Source: JAAYDI01 sp052034005 (GTDB taxonomy: Bacteria > Planctomycetota > Planctomycetia > Pirellulales > Pirellulaceae). Taken from it: DNA of 64,000 nucleotides. The notes below the pieces were generated by a model that was given only the letters and a program-made list of their open reading frames with translations, was not told the origin of the DNA and did not search any database. The DNA lies in NCBI GenBank assembly GCA_052034005.1, contig JBPOJB010000005.1, positions 1 through 64,000 on the forward strand. Direction: 5' to 3'. Position 1 is the first letter of the stretch. Every line of letters starts with the position of its first letter. A program made the position numbers and the translations under genes. Positions 50,901 through 60,106 of this stretch are shown here, piece after piece.

Positions 50901-50990
50901 GCGCAGACCGGCGTGACGCAGGGCCCGAACGTCTGGCTCGATCTGGCCTGGGCGCTGATCAATAGCCCTGAATTCCTGATGCGGCATTGA
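47964..50990 (+). CDS. exported DUF1549/DUF1553 protein with long N-terminal coiled coil
   Basis: This is a 1008-residue protein. ATG 47964 follows AAGGCG and a signal peptide (LALVSVLALCTYVSVRAQ). Residues about 25-480 are Ala/Glu/Lys-rich heptads, an uninterrupted coiled coil. Residues about 490-690 are DUF1549 (PSCyt2): QIDEIVFAKLHALGIQPA, FVRRAYLDVTGRLPTAEDA, YWAMKWCDVLRVKAEFP. Residues about 740-1005 are DUF1553 (PSD1): DWLIRPDNPWFARAIANR, HELVSSGYDLKQLKRLIFTS. Most family members have a cytochrome c-like (CxxCH) N-terminal domain instead; none is seen here. Function of the family is undetermined. It heads a run of four co-directional exported-protein genes. Confidence 0.9.
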   Translation: MRIKTSLALVSVLALCTYVSVRAQESSAPAGSDAESAARAAYEAARNDAAAADAALVPLKAAMQAADAAFAEASQTAQAKRQQATDAKNLAGEPGVKELEQAEANVPAAIEAVTAAAEAKPALEQALADAKAAAQPLQEAYNAAEKAAKEAEAAAKAAVDAANRIDDEAKKATAQATAKRRAADTAKSVLARAQQSERQAAGQIDAATAKLAELEAQKKAADDALANATDPAAQQSAQKLSDAAAQKLARTTAQLKMAEAALANAKNQIATGTTTAEAAEEAAQAAAAAAEEMNQVVAQAAAKRQAVADTAAALAQAQQDQQEAQVEAAAAAHQAALDAAKEILELDAASKQATDDATAKRAAAEAAKAELAPAQQALEQAAVQANANAQELARAEARREAAEQGLANLKDRIAAAKESHVADEQAAVEAEAAAVPLKAEAERTRAEYMAAMDVADQKHAAVEQAKAALYRLVAARQVANLMESPEPPQPANQIDEIVFAKLHALGIQPALCSDAVFVRRAYLDVTGRLPTAEDAKAFIQDADTGKRVALIDRLLDRSEHVDYWAMKWCDVLRVKAEFPVKVWPNAAQAYHRWVWESIAQNKPYDQFVRELLTSSGSNFRVGSVNFYRAIQDKTPEGIAAVAGLAFMGTRIHLWPEDRRAGLAVFFSQVGYKPTSEWKEEIVFWDPLHSAKVPGSTAPGVDDVAKAVTQTNLIPQALAEPLSENGPLSTVFPDGSAVTIPPDRDPREVFADWLIRPDNPWFARAIANRTWAWAMGRGIIHEPDDIRDDNPPSNPELLACLEHELVSSGYDLKQLKRLIFTSTTYQFSSIPKSQAPEARANFANYLLRRVEGEVLNDALNEITGSTDLYTSAVPEPFTYIPKEMAAVEVADGSITSPFLTLFGRSARATGMESERVNELASSQWLFMLNSAQIQNKLQSGPKLAALVAAGGTPQEIAERLYLTILSRLPTEADITATEEYAQTGVTQGPNVWLDLAWALINSPEFLMRH

Positions 50991-51095
50991 CCGCGATCGC
51001 AGTACTGAAATACCCAACACAATAGTCGGTAGACGGTAAACGCACGCAGGTGCGAGCAGGGGGAGAGCGGGAATCACGCGGAGGACGAAAGAAAC

Positions 51096-52514
51096 ATGAG
51101 TAGTAGTCGACACCATCCAGACAGCCGGGCCCAGATGTCGCGGCGCGAGGCGCTGCGGCGTGGCGCGGTGGGCGCGGCCGGCTTGATCGCGGCCGGCAGC
51201 GTCATCAGTTCGCGCACCGTGACGGCCCGGGCCGAGACGACGCCCGAACAGAACGCAGCCGCGGAAAAAGCCGCCCGTGACGAGGCGGCCATAGCCAAGG
51301 CCAAGAAAGGCCAGACGAAGTCCGTCATCCAGATCTTCTTGTGGGGCGGCATGTCGCATAACGACACCTGGGATCCCAAGCCGGGCACCGGCTACGACTA
51401 TCTGGCCGACTTCGACAAGGTCATCCCCACCAACGTGGACGGGATCCAGCTGGGCGCGCTGTTCCCCAAGCTGGCAACCCAGGCCGACAAGTACTCCTTG
51501 ATCCGCAGCATGACGCACGGGAACGACGGCCACGAGACGGCGGCCTACCTGATGCAGACGGGGCACGTGCCCGGCGGACGGTTGGCGTACCCCAGCGTGG
51601 GCGCCATCTTCGCGTTCTTCAAGAGGGAACAGTACAGCGGGCTGCTCCCGCCCTACATCGTGATGCTCCAGGCCGCCGGACGATTCTCCGAGGAAGGGTT
51701 CCTGGGCCCCGCGTACAAACCGTTCGCCACGGGCGGCGATCCGAACGCCCCGCGGTTCGAAGTCGAGGGGATTGTGAACCAGGGGATCGACGACGAGCGG
51801 CAACGAGGTCGTCGCGACCTGCTCGATCACATCAACCTCATGGGCTACGGCCTGGCGGACGTGCCCGAGATGACGGAAGCCGAGACCGCCAAGCAGAAAG
51901 CTTACGGGCTGATCCTGGGCCGGGGGCGAGAGGTCTTCAACCTCGACAACGAGCCGACCGAGCTTCGAGACCGGTACGGCCGCAACACGTTCGGACAGGA
52001 ATGCCTGGCTGCGCGGCGGATGGTCGAGGCGGGCGTGCCCTACGTCACCATCAGCTTTCCCGGCGGCTGGGACACCCATGCCAACCATTTCCCGACCATG
52101 CGGCAACAGTGCCCCATGCTGGACCAGGGCCTGGCGACCTTGTTGGCCGACCTGAGCGATCGCGGCTTGCTGGATAGCACGCTCGTCTGGTGCACCGGCG
52201 AGTTCGGACGGACGCCGAAGATATCGTGGGAGCCGCCCTGGAACGGAGGGCGACATCACCATGGCGCCGTGTTCACCGTGCTGGTCGCCGGCGGTGGGTT
52301 CAAAGGCGGGGGCGTCGTGGGCTCGTCCGACGAGAAAGGTGAGAAGGTCGCAACCCGGCCCGTCTACCCGGCCGACCTGCTGGGCAGCATGTATCTGCTG
52401 GCGGGCATCGATGCCGCCGCCAAGCTGCCGCACCCCTGGGGACTGGATGCCCATGTGCTGGACACGGAAAACGAAGGCATGCAGTCGGCCGGAATGCTGG
52501 AAGAGATCATGTAG
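51096..52514 (+). CDS. Tat-exported DUF1501 protein
   Basis: This 472-residue protein follows GGAGGA by 14 nt. A Tat signal is present (MSRREALRRGAVGAAGLIA). The DUF1501 (sulfatase/alkaline-phosphatase-like fold) core shows FLWGGMSHNDTWDPKPG, SMTHGNDGHETAAYLMQTG, ISFPGGWDTHANHF and WCTGEFGRTPKI. DUF1501 genes regularly accompany DUF1549/DUF1553 genes in planctomycetes, suggesting joint function at the cell surface or paryphoplasm. The molecular activity is unknown. It is 105 nt after the DUF1549/1553 gene and 19 nt before the next. Confidence 0.92.
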   Translation: MSSSRHHPDSRAQMSRREALRRGAVGAAGLIAAGSVISSRTVTARAETTPEQNAAAEKAARDEAAIAKAKKGQTKSVIQIFLWGGMSHNDTWDPKPGTGYDYLADFDKVIPTNVDGIQLGALFPKLATQADKYSLIRSMTHGNDGHETAAYLMQTGHVPGGRLAYPSVGAIFAFFKREQYSGLLPPYIVMLQAAGRFSEEGFLGPAYKPFATGGDPNAPRFEVEGIVNQGIDDERQRGRRDLLDHINLMGYGLADVPEMTEAETAKQKAYGLILGRGREVFNLDNEPTELRDRYGRNTFGQECLAARRMVEAGVPYVTISFPGGWDTHANHFPTMRQQCPMLDQGLATLLADLSDRGLLDSTLVWCTGEFGRTPKISWEPPWNGGRHHHGAVFTVLVAGGGFKGGGVVGSSDEKGEKVATRPVYPADLLGSMYLLAGIDAAAKLPHPWGLDAHVLDTENEGMQSAGMLEEIM

Positions 52515-52533
52515 CGATCAATGGAGAACCTCC

Positions 52534-54735
52534 ATGTGCAGATGCAGTGCCCTTCACATCTTGACGCTGATCATCCTGGTCGCGGCGGCCTCCCCGGCCG
52601 AGGCCCAGAACCAGTACATCGGTTACGTCTATCCCGCGGGCGGACAGCAGGGAGAGACATTCCCGATCCGGCTGGGTGGACAGGGATTGATGCATGTCTC
52701 GGATGTGGTTGTGAGCGGTGAAGGCGTCTCCGTACGGCTGGTGGATCACTACCGGGTCATGAGCAACGAGGAACTGTCGTTGCTCTCACAGCAGTTGAAC
52801 GAGCTGCGTCAGCCGGAGACGGTCCTGGACGATGTGATGGCCGCCAAGATGGCCTGGTTCGAGTTCCACGCGCCGATCGGCCCGGTCGCCGAATCGCCGC
52901 CGGCGGCGCCCAACGGCGCGGAAACCCCCGCGCTGCCGGAGAAGGAACTGGCCAAGCAGAACCTGATCAAGCGGATCGAATGGCGATTCGCGGAAGATGA
53001 GCGGATGCCGGCTGTCAGTTCCCAATCGGAGCTGGTGTTCGCGGAAGTGACGGTGGAGCCCGACGCGAAACCCGGCCGGCGCGAAATCCGCGTGATCACT
53101 AAGCTGGGGGTCTCGAACGCGCTGCCCTTCTACGTGGGGCAGGTGCCGGAGGTCGCCCGCAAGCCGATGAAGACCTGCCAACTGCCGATACTGGGCAAGG
53201 AGTACCTCGCCCAACGCCACCGACCGCCGGAAGAAGAAGAGCTGCACGTCAGCGTGCCCTGCACGATGAACGGCCAGATCGCCGCGGGCGAGGTGAACCG
53301 GTACCGATTCCAGGCGACCAAAGGGCAGCGGCTGGTCATCTCGGTCAAAGCCCGCCAGCTGGTCCCCTATGTCGCCGACGGCGTCCCCGGCTGGTTCCAG
53401 GCCGTGCTGAAGCTCTACGACGCCGGCGGCAGGGAGGTGGCATACAACGACGACTTCCGGTCCAACCCGGACCCGGTGCTCTACTACGAGGTCCCCGAGG
53501 ACGGCGAGTACGTGTTGACGATCAACGAAGCACTGTTCCGCGGCCGTGAGAGTTTCGTGTACCGGATCACCATCGGCGAGCTGCCGTTCGTGACCAGCAT
53601 CTTCCCGCTGGGCGGCCGCGTGGGTGAACCGGTCCACATCGAAATGGACGGCTGGAACCTGGAGCAGATGACGCTGACGCCGCCGCCCGGCGATGCCAAA
53701 CCGGGCTACTATCCGATCACCGCCACCAACGGGCAGCTTGTCTCCAACGAGTTGTTGTTTGCGCTGGACACACTGCCCGAGTGCCTCGAGACGGAACCTA
53801 ACGACGAGCCGTCCCAGGCGCAGCCGGTCAGCCTGCCGGTGATTGTCAATGGGCGAGCAGACCATCCCGGCGACTGGGATGTCTTCGCGGTGGACGGGAA
53901 AGCCGGCGAGACGATCGTCGCGGAAGTCCACGCACGTCGGCTCGGCTCGCCGTTCGACTCGTTCGTCAAGGTCACGGGGCCCGATGGCAAGGTGATCGCG
54001 CTGAACGACGATCACTTCGACGTGGGCTCAGGGCTGAACACCGACCACGCCGATTCCTATCTGATGGTGACCCTGCCGGCTGACGGGAAGTACCTGATCC
54101 ATCTTGGCGACACGCGGCGGCGTGCGGGCCGGGCGTGTGCCTACCGGCTCCGGATCAGCCAGCCGCAACCGGACTTCGCTTTGCGCGTGATGCCCTCCCG
54201 GATCTGCATCCCCAGCCAGGCATCTACCGCAGTGACCGTCTTCGCCATTCGCAAGGACGGGTTCACGGGCCCCATCCAACTGAGCTTCAAGGGTCTGCCC
54301 GAAGGGCTGGAATCACCGGGGGCCACGTTGCCGGAGAATCAGGAGGTCGTGCAGCTGGGAGTGAGCACCAGCCTGGCGGCGCTGGAGAAGCCGGTGAACG
54401 TTGCGATTCTGGGCACGGCCAGCATCGATGGCCAGGAAATCGTCCATGAAGCCGTGCCGGCGGAAGACAAGATGCAGGCGTTCCTCTGGCGCCATCTCTT
54501 GACGGCGGAAACCCTGCCGCTGCTGGTCTATGACCCCTCCTACCAGCCGCCCGCCGACCGCATCCGACCGCCGATTCGCGACGAGGATCGACCGAAGGAC
54601 GTGCAGCCCACGTTGCAGAAGTCATCGGTCGACTGGTACATGAGACAGATCGAAGGTCTCTATCAGGATTGGTTCCTGACGGACGACTTTGCCAACCGTG
54701 AGATCGCCAACATCGAAGCCCGCTTGATTCAGTGA
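52534..54735 (+). CDS. exported protein with pre-peptidase C-terminal (PPC) domains
   Basis: This 733-residue protein starts at ATG 52534 (GGAG upstream), 19 nt after the DUF1501 stop, with a signal peptide (HILTLIILVAAASPAEAQ). At least two PPC-type beta-sandwich domains can be seen. One follows VNRYRFQATKGQRLVISVKA and ends in GREVAYNDDFRSNPDPVLYY. The second has ETEPNDEPSQAQPV, DWDVFAVDGKAGETIVAEV and DGKVIALNDDHFDVGSG. Interspersed IPT/TIG-like strands (FPLGGRVGEPVHIEMDG) occur. It has no catalytic domain. A binding or scaffold role with the DUF1501/DUF1549 proteins is likely. Confidence 0.85.
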   Translation: MCRCSALHILTLIILVAAASPAEAQNQYIGYVYPAGGQQGETFPIRLGGQGLMHVSDVVVSGEGVSVRLVDHYRVMSNEELSLLSQQLNELRQPETVLDDVMAAKMAWFEFHAPIGPVAESPPAAPNGAETPALPEKELAKQNLIKRIEWRFAEDERMPAVSSQSELVFAEVTVEPDAKPGRREIRVITKLGVSNALPFYVGQVPEVARKPMKTCQLPILGKEYLAQRHRPPEEEELHVSVPCTMNGQIAAGEVNRYRFQATKGQRLVISVKARQLVPYVADGVPGWFQAVLKLYDAGGREVAYNDDFRSNPDPVLYYEVPEDGEYVLTINEALFRGRESFVYRITIGELPFVTSIFPLGGRVGEPVHIEMDGWNLEQMTLTPPPGDAKPGYYPITATNGQLVSNELLFALDTLPECLETEPNDEPSQAQPVSLPVIVNGRADHPGDWDVFAVDGKAGETIVAEVHARRLGSPFDSFVKVTGPDGKVIALNDDHFDVGSGLNTDHADSYLMVTLPADGKYLIHLGDTRRRAGRACAYRLRISQPQPDFALRVMPSRICIPSQASTAVTVFAIRKDGFTGPIQLSFKGLPEGLESPGATLPENQEVVQLGVSTSLAALEKPVNVAILGTASIDGQEIVHEAVPAEDKMQAFLWRHLLTAETLPLLVYDPSYQPPADRIRPPIRDEDRPKDVQPTLQKSSVDWYMRQIEGLYQDWFLTDDFANREIANIEARLIQ

Positions 54736-54831
54736 GCACCCGCGAGGAGGACCACGGGGCTCGCCACCGACTTCGTGCCGGTCCGAGCCGCGTATCGAGA
54801 TCGAACCTACGTGCAACCAGGAGTCACCAGA

Positions 54832-56022
54832 ATGTCCAGAACCATGATGTCGCTCGCGCTCGTAGTAGTCGCCTGTTGTTCGACCGTCAGTGCGGAAGCG
54901 CCGGCCCCCGTCTACAAAAAGCTTGTTCTGTCGGACAAGTTCATGTGTGAAGGCGCCTATTACGGCGACTTCAATCGCGATGGCGCCCTGGATGTCATCT
55001 CCGGACCCTACTGGTACGCCGGGCCGGACTTCCAGCAACGGCATGAAGTCCGACCGCCTCAGGAATTCGATCCCAAGAACTACTCCGACAACTTCTTGAC
55101 CTACACGGCCGACTTCAACGGCGACGGCTGGGTGGACATCCTGTATGTGCCGTGGCCGGGCGAGGACGCGTCCTGGTACGAGAACCCGGGCCCGCAGGGC
55201 GGTCATTGGACGGCACATTTCGCCTTGAAGAACGTGGGCAACGAATCGCCCGTGTGGGGCGACGTGAACGGCGACGGGCGCCCGGACCTGGTCTACAACA
55301 TCGACGGGTTCCTGGGCTACGGCACCTGGGATCCGGCCAAGCCATCCGAGCCGTGGACGTTCCACGCGGTCAGCACGCAGGGCGATTACCAGCGATACAC
55401 GCATGGCGTGGGGATCGGCGACATCAACGGCGACGGGCGTGTCGACATCCTGGAAGGCCGGTGCTGGTGGGAACAGCCGGCGGACCCGCAGCCCAGTCAA
55501 CCCTGGCAGCGCCACGATTACAAGTTCGCCGATGCCGCCGCGCAAATGCTCGTCTACGATGTCGATGGCGACGGCTTGAACGACGTGATCACCGCGTGGC
55601 ACTGCCATCACTACGGCCTGGTCTGGCACCAGCAGGTGCGCGACGCGACGGGCAAGATCGGGTTCGAGCAACATGTGATCCTGCCCGCGGAACCCGACCT
55701 GAACTCGAACGACCTGCGGATCAGCCAACTGCACGCCTTCGACCTGGTGGACATGAACGGCGACGGGCTCCAGGACGTGTTGACCGGCAAGCGGTTCTGG
55801 GCGCACGGCCCCGAAGGGGACGTGGAACCGAACGCCCCGGCCGTCGTCTACTGGTTCGAACTGCAGCGGAGCGCCGACGGCAAGGTGAAGTTCATCCCGC
55901 ACCAGATCGACGATGATTCCGGGGTCGGCACCCAGGTGGCGGCGGTGGACTTGAACAACGACGGGACACCTGATGTCATCGTCGGCAACAAGAAGGGCAC
56001 CTTCGTGTTCCTCAGCCAGTGA
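54832..56022 (+). CDS. exported FG-GAP/VCBS repeat protein
   Basis: This 396-residue protein starts at ATG 54832 with AGGAG upstream and a signal peptide (MMSLALVVVACCSTVSA). It is built of FG-GAP beta-propeller repeats with calcium-binding D-x-N-x-D-G loops: GDFNRDGALDVISG, ADFNGDGWVDILYV, GDVNGDGRPDLVYN, GDINGDGRVDILEG, YDVDGDGLNDVITA, VDMNGDGLQDVLTG, VDLNNDGTPDVIVG. Seven repeats match a seven-bladed propeller. Likely a calcium-stabilised binding protein. It closes the planctomycete gene set that begins at 47964. Confidence 0.92.
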   Translation: MSRTMMSLALVVVACCSTVSAEAPAPVYKKLVLSDKFMCEGAYYGDFNRDGALDVISGPYWYAGPDFQQRHEVRPPQEFDPKNYSDNFLTYTADFNGDGWVDILYVPWPGEDASWYENPGPQGGHWTAHFALKNVGNESPVWGDVNGDGRPDLVYNIDGFLGYGTWDPAKPSEPWTFHAVSTQGDYQRYTHGVGIGDINGDGRVDILEGRCWWEQPADPQPSQPWQRHDYKFADAAAQMLVYDVDGDGLNDVITAWHCHHYGLVWHQQVRDATGKIGFEQHVILPAEPDLNSNDLRISQLHAFDLVDMNGDGLQDVLTGKRFWAHGPEGDVEPNAPAVVYWFELQRSADGKVKFIPHQIDDDSGVGTQVAAVDLNNDGTPDVIVGNKKGTFVFLSQ

Positions 56023-56086
56023 CAATCGACGGCGCGCGCTGGGCTGACATGGATTTGGCGCGAGCCACCCCGGTGTGACCTGACTG

Positions 56087-57484
56087 ATGCTACTGACCAT
56101 CACCACCAGCCATCAACCGGCGACCGACCTCGGCTATTTGCTGCACAAGCATCCAGCCGGCTTTCAGAGTTTCGACCTCAGCTTCGGCCAGGCCCATCTG
56201 TTCTATCCCGAGGCTGCGACGGATCGCTGTACCGCGTGCCTGCTGTTGGACGTGGATCCGGTCGGGATGGTGCGCGGCAAGGCTCACAACCCGAGCTTCC
56301 TGCTGGGACAGTATGTCAACGACCGGCCCTATGTGGCTTCATCGTTCATGGCCGTGGCAATCGCCCGGGTGTTGGGCAGCGCCTTGGCCGGCCGGTGCAA
56401 GGACCGGCCGGAGCTGGCCGGCACGCCGATCCCGCTGACCGCCCGGATCGACGTGCTGCCGGTGCGGAGCGGCGACGGGTTCCTGCACCGGGTCTTCGAG
56501 CCGCTGGGCTATACGGTCGAAGCCACTCGCCATCCGCTCGATCCGCACTTCCCTGAGTGGGGTGAGAGTCCCTATTTCACGGTCACGATCCACGGCCGGA
56601 AGACGGTCTCGGAACTGCTCACGCACCTGTATGTGCTCATCCCGGTCTTCGACAACGACAAGCACTACTTCGTGGGCGACGACGAGATCGAGAAACTGCT
56701 CGCCAAGGGCGCCGGTTGGCTGGCGTCGCATCCGGAGAAGGAGCAGATCGCGCGGCGGTACCTGCGGCATCAGCCCAGCCTGTACCGGCAGGCGCTGGCC
56801 CGGTTGCTCGAGGAGGAGGTCGCGGAGGCTTCGGAGGAGGAGCCGGCGCCGGACATGCTCGAGGCGGGCCTGGAGAAGCCGTTGAGCCTCCGTGAACAGC
56901 GCCTCGGCGCGGTGCTGGCCGAGCTGCGCGCCTGTGGCGCGCACCGGGTCCTCGACCTCGGCTGTGGCGACGGCAAACTGCTCCAACAGTTGCTCAAGGA
57001 GAAGCAGCTGGAGCGGATCGTGGGGCTGGACGTATCCATGCGCTCGCTCGAACAGGCGCGCAAACGGCTGAAGCTGGACCGGCTCTCCGCCCGGCAGGCC
57101 GAGCGCGTACAGCTGATCCACGGGTCGCTGATCTACCGTGACCAGCGGCTCTCTGGGTTCGATGCGGCGGTGGTGATGGAGGTGATTGAGCACCTGGATC
57201 CACCGCGACTCTCCGCGCTGGAACGCGTGCTGTTCGAGTTCGCCCGGCCCCAGGTGGTCGTGCTGACGACTCCGAACGGGGAATACAACGTGCTGTGGCC
57301 TGCCCTCCCCGCCGGCCACTTGCGCCACGCGGACCACCGTTTCGAGTGGAGCCGGTCGGAGTTCCAGGCGTGGGCGGGCCGGGTTGCCGCGCAGCACGGT
57401 TACTCCGTACGGTTCGCGGCCATCGGCCCCGTAGACACAGATGTCGGGGCGCCGACGCAGCTGGGCGTGTTCTGCCGCTCGTGA
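56087..57484 (+). CDS. hen1: 3' terminal RNA ribose 2'-O-methyltransferase Hen1
   Basis: This 465-residue protein is the length of bacterial Hen1. The N-terminal half (LLTITTSHQPATDLGYLLHK, FDLSFGQAHLFYPEA, PIPLTARIDVLPVRSG) is the Hen1-specific domain that engages the RNA-repair ligase. The C-terminal half is an S-adenosylmethionine methyltransferase (HRVLDLGCGDGKLLQQL) with the metal-binding EVIEHLDPPRL signature. Hen1 methylates the 2'-OH at the cut site so the repaired RNA resists renewed cleavage by the same ribotoxin. It is 18 nt upstream of pnkp, in one operon. Confidence 0.95.
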   Translation: MLLTITTSHQPATDLGYLLHKHPAGFQSFDLSFGQAHLFYPEAATDRCTACLLLDVDPVGMVRGKAHNPSFLLGQYVNDRPYVASSFMAVAIARVLGSALAGRCKDRPELAGTPIPLTARIDVLPVRSGDGFLHRVFEPLGYTVEATRHPLDPHFPEWGESPYFTVTIHGRKTVSELLTHLYVLIPVFDNDKHYFVGDDEIEKLLAKGAGWLASHPEKEQIARRYLRHQPSLYRQALARLLEEEVAEASEEEPAPDMLEAGLEKPLSLREQRLGAVLAELRACGAHRVLDLGCGDGKLLQQLLKEKQLERIVGLDVSMRSLEQARKRLKLDRLSARQAERVQLIHGSLIYRDQRLSGFDAAVVMEVIEHLDPPRLSALERVLFEFARPQVVVLTTPNGEYNVLWPALPAGHLRHADHRFEWSRSEFQAWAGRVAAQHGYSVRFAAIGPVDTDVGAPTQLGVFCRS

Positions 57485-57502
57485 GCGGGCCGGAGGCAAG
57501 CG

Positions 57503-60106
57503 ATGGACATTACGATCCCCCAACTCGCGCTGGTCGTCCTGATCGGCCCCAGCGGCTCGGGGAAGAGCACGTTTGCGCGCCGGCACTTCCTGGGAACGGA
57601 GGTGTTGTCATCCGACTTCTGCCGGGGCCTGGTGAGCGACGACGAGAACAACCAGGCGGCGACGTCGGACGCGTTCGAGCTGCTGCACTACGTGGCGGGC
57701 AAACGCCTCGCCCGTGGGCGGCTGACCGTCATCGACGCGACCAACGTGCAGAGTGAGGCCCGCCGGCCGCTGGTGGCCCTCGCGCGCAAGCACCACTGCC
57801 TGCCCGTGGCCATCGTGTTGAACCTGCCGGAATCGGTGTGCCGGGAGCGCAACCGGGCACGCGCGGACCGCTCGTTCGGACCGCACGTGGTGCGCCAGCA
57901 ATGCTCGCAGCTGCGGCAATCGCTCAAGCGGCTCAAACAAGAAGGGTTCCGGCACGTGTACGTGATGGACGCCGTCGAGCAGATCGAGGCGGCCGTCATC
58001 GAGCGTGTTCCGCTGTGGAACGACAAACGCGATGAGCTTGGCCCGTTCGACATCATTGGCGACCTGCATGGCTGCTGCGACGAGCTGGAAGAGCTGCTGG
58101 ACCGGTTGGGGTATCGGCAGACCGTCGCGGAACAACCCGACCCGGTGTGGGGCCGCGTCGGCTACGCGCACCCGGCAGGCCGGAAAGCCGTGTTCCTCGG
58201 TGACCTGGTCGACCGCGGCCCGCGCATCTTGGACACGGTGCGGATCGTTCGCAACATGGTCCACCTGGGAACCGCGTTCTGTATACCCGGCAATCACGAC
58301 ATGAAGCTGTTGCGCAAACTGAAAGGCAATCATGTCCAGATCACGCACGGCCTGGACGCGTCGCTCGGCGAGATCGAGTCGTTGCCGGAAGACGCGCGTG
58401 ACGCCTGTTGCGCGGAATTGCGTCGGTTCCTTGACAGCCTGATCAGCCACTACGTTTTCGACCAGGGGAAGCTGGTCGTCGCACACGCCGGAATGCGCGA
58501 GGAGATGCAAGGGCGCGGCTCCCGGGAGGTGCGCGACTTCGCCCTCTACGGCGAAACCACCGGTGAAACGGACGACCTCGGCCTGCCCGTGCGCTGCAAC
58601 TGGGCCGCGGAGTACCGCGGCCGAGCGATGGTGGTGTACGGCCACACGCCGGTCGCTCAGCCGGAGTGGCTCAACCGCACGATCAATATCGACACCGGCT
58701 GTGTATTCGGCGGCCGGTTGACGGCCCTCCGGTACCCCGAGGCCGAGTGTATTTCCGTACCCGCCCGACGCACCTACTGCGAACCGCTTCGGCCGCTGCC
58801 GGTCAACGATGAACAGGCTTCACCATTCTCGGCACAGCAACTGCACGACGACATCCTGGACGCGGAAGACGTGCGCGGGAAACGGATCATCGCGACGCGA
58901 CTCCAGCGCGCCATCACGATCCGGGAAGAGAACGCCGCTGCGGCGATCGAAGTGATGAGCCGTTTCGCCGCGAACCCCAAATGGCTCATCTACCTGCCGC
59001 CGACCATGTCGCCTTGCGAGACGTCTCGGGAGCCGGGTCTGCTGGAGCATCCGGCGCAGGCGTTCGCGTATTTCCGCAGCCAAGGGGTGCCGCAGGTGGT
59101 GTGCGAGGAGAAGCACATGGGTTCTCGAGCCGTGGTGGTCATCTGCCGCGACGTTGATGCGGCTCGCACGCGGTTCGGGGTGGCCGAGGCGGAAGCCGGC
59201 ATTGTCTACACCCGCACCGGCCGGCGCTTCTTCAACGACAGCGACCTGGAGCGCCGGTTCCTCGATCGCCTGCGGGCGGCGCTGACCGCGGCCGGGTTCT
59301 GGACCGAGTTCGGCACCACGTGGGCGTGCCTGGATTGCGAACTGATGCCCTGGTCGGCCAAGGCCCAGGAGCTGCTGCGATCGCAATATGCGGCCGTCGG
59401 CGCGGCGGGGAGAGCGTCCCTGCCGGAAGCGGTCGCGCGGCTCGAACAGGCGGCACCTGGAGTGCGCGACGAGGACCGGGCACGCCTCGACGGGATGCTC
59501 GGGCACCTGCGCGCGCGGCAAGACGCGATCGATCGCTTCGCGCGCGCCTACCGTCAATACTGCTGGAACGTCGATTCGCTGGCCGGCCTGAAGCTGGCCC
59601 CGTTCCATCTGCTGGCTACCGAGGGGCGGGTCCACATCGACCAGCACCACGTCTGGCACATGGAGACGCTGGCCAGAGTGTGCCGGGAAGATCCCGAATT
59701 GCTGCTGGCCACCGCGTTCCAGGTCGTGGACGTGACCGATTCCCAGAGCAGCGAGGCCGGCATCCGCTGGTGGATCGACCTGACCGCCCGGGGCGGCGAA
59801 GGCATGGTCGTCAAGCCGGCCCAGTGGGTGGCGCGCGGGACCAAGGGACTGGTACAGCCGGCGATCAAGTGCCGCGGGAAGGAGTATCTGCGGATCATCT
59901 ACGGCCCGGACTACGACTCCGCGGCGAATCTGTCTCGGCTGCAAGCGCGCGGCCTGGGCCGGAAACGATCCTTGGCGCTTCGCGAGTTCGCGCTGGGGAT
60001 CGAAGCCCTGGAGCGGTTCGTCCGCCACGAGCCGTTGCGGCGCGTGCACGAATGCGTCTTCGGCGTCCTCGCGCTGGAAAGCGAGCCGGTGGACCCGAGA
60101 CTGTGA
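57503..60106 (+). CDS. pnkp: polynucleotide kinase-phosphatase-ligase Pnkp
   Basis: This 867-residue protein matches characterised Pnkp enzymes (about 870). Residues 1-175 are a 5'-kinase with P-loop GPSGSGKSTF. Residues about 180-475 are a metallophosphoesterase (FDIIGDLHGCCDELEELL, FLGDLVDRGPRI, PGNHDMKLL) that heals 2',3'-ends. Residues about 490-867 are the nucleotidyltransferase ligase domain with EKHMGSRAV (Lys537 nucleophile). With Hen1 it repairs tRNAs cut by ribotoxins. GGAGG precedes the ATG. The operon is directly followed by repeat copy E. No toxin gene is visible beside it. Confidence 0.95.
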   Translation: MDITIPQLALVVLIGPSGSGKSTFARRHFLGTEVLSSDFCRGLVSDDENNQAATSDAFELLHYVAGKRLARGRLTVIDATNVQSEARRPLVALARKHHCLPVAIVLNLPESVCRERNRARADRSFGPHVVRQQCSQLRQSLKRLKQEGFRHVYVMDAVEQIEAAVIERVPLWNDKRDELGPFDIIGDLHGCCDELEELLDRLGYRQTVAEQPDPVWGRVGYAHPAGRKAVFLGDLVDRGPRILDTVRIVRNMVHLGTAFCIPGNHDMKLLRKLKGNHVQITHGLDASLGEIESLPEDARDACCAELRRFLDSLISHYVFDQGKLVVAHAGMREEMQGRGSREVRDFALYGETTGETDDLGLPVRCNWAAEYRGRAMVVYGHTPVAQPEWLNRTINIDTGCVFGGRLTALRYPEAECISVPARRTYCEPLRPLPVNDEQASPFSAQQLHDDILDAEDVRGKRIIATRLQRAITIREENAAAAIEVMSRFAANPKWLIYLPPTMSPCETSREPGLLEHPAQAFAYFRSQGVPQVVCEEKHMGSRAVVVICRDVDAARTRFGVAEAEAGIVYTRTGRRFFNDSDLERRFLDRLRAALTAAGFWTEFGTTWACLDCELMPWSAKAQELLRSQYAAVGAAGRASLPEAVARLEQAAPGVRDEDRARLDGMLGHLRARQDAIDRFARAYRQYCWNVDSLAGLKLAPFHLLATEGRVHIDQHHVWHMETLARVCREDPELLLATAFQVVDVTDSQSSEAGIRWWIDLTARGGEGMVVKPAQWVARGTKGLVQPAIKCRGKEYLRIIYGPDYDSAANLSRLQARGLGRKRSLALREFALGIEALERFVRHEPLRRVHECVFGVLALESEPVDPRL

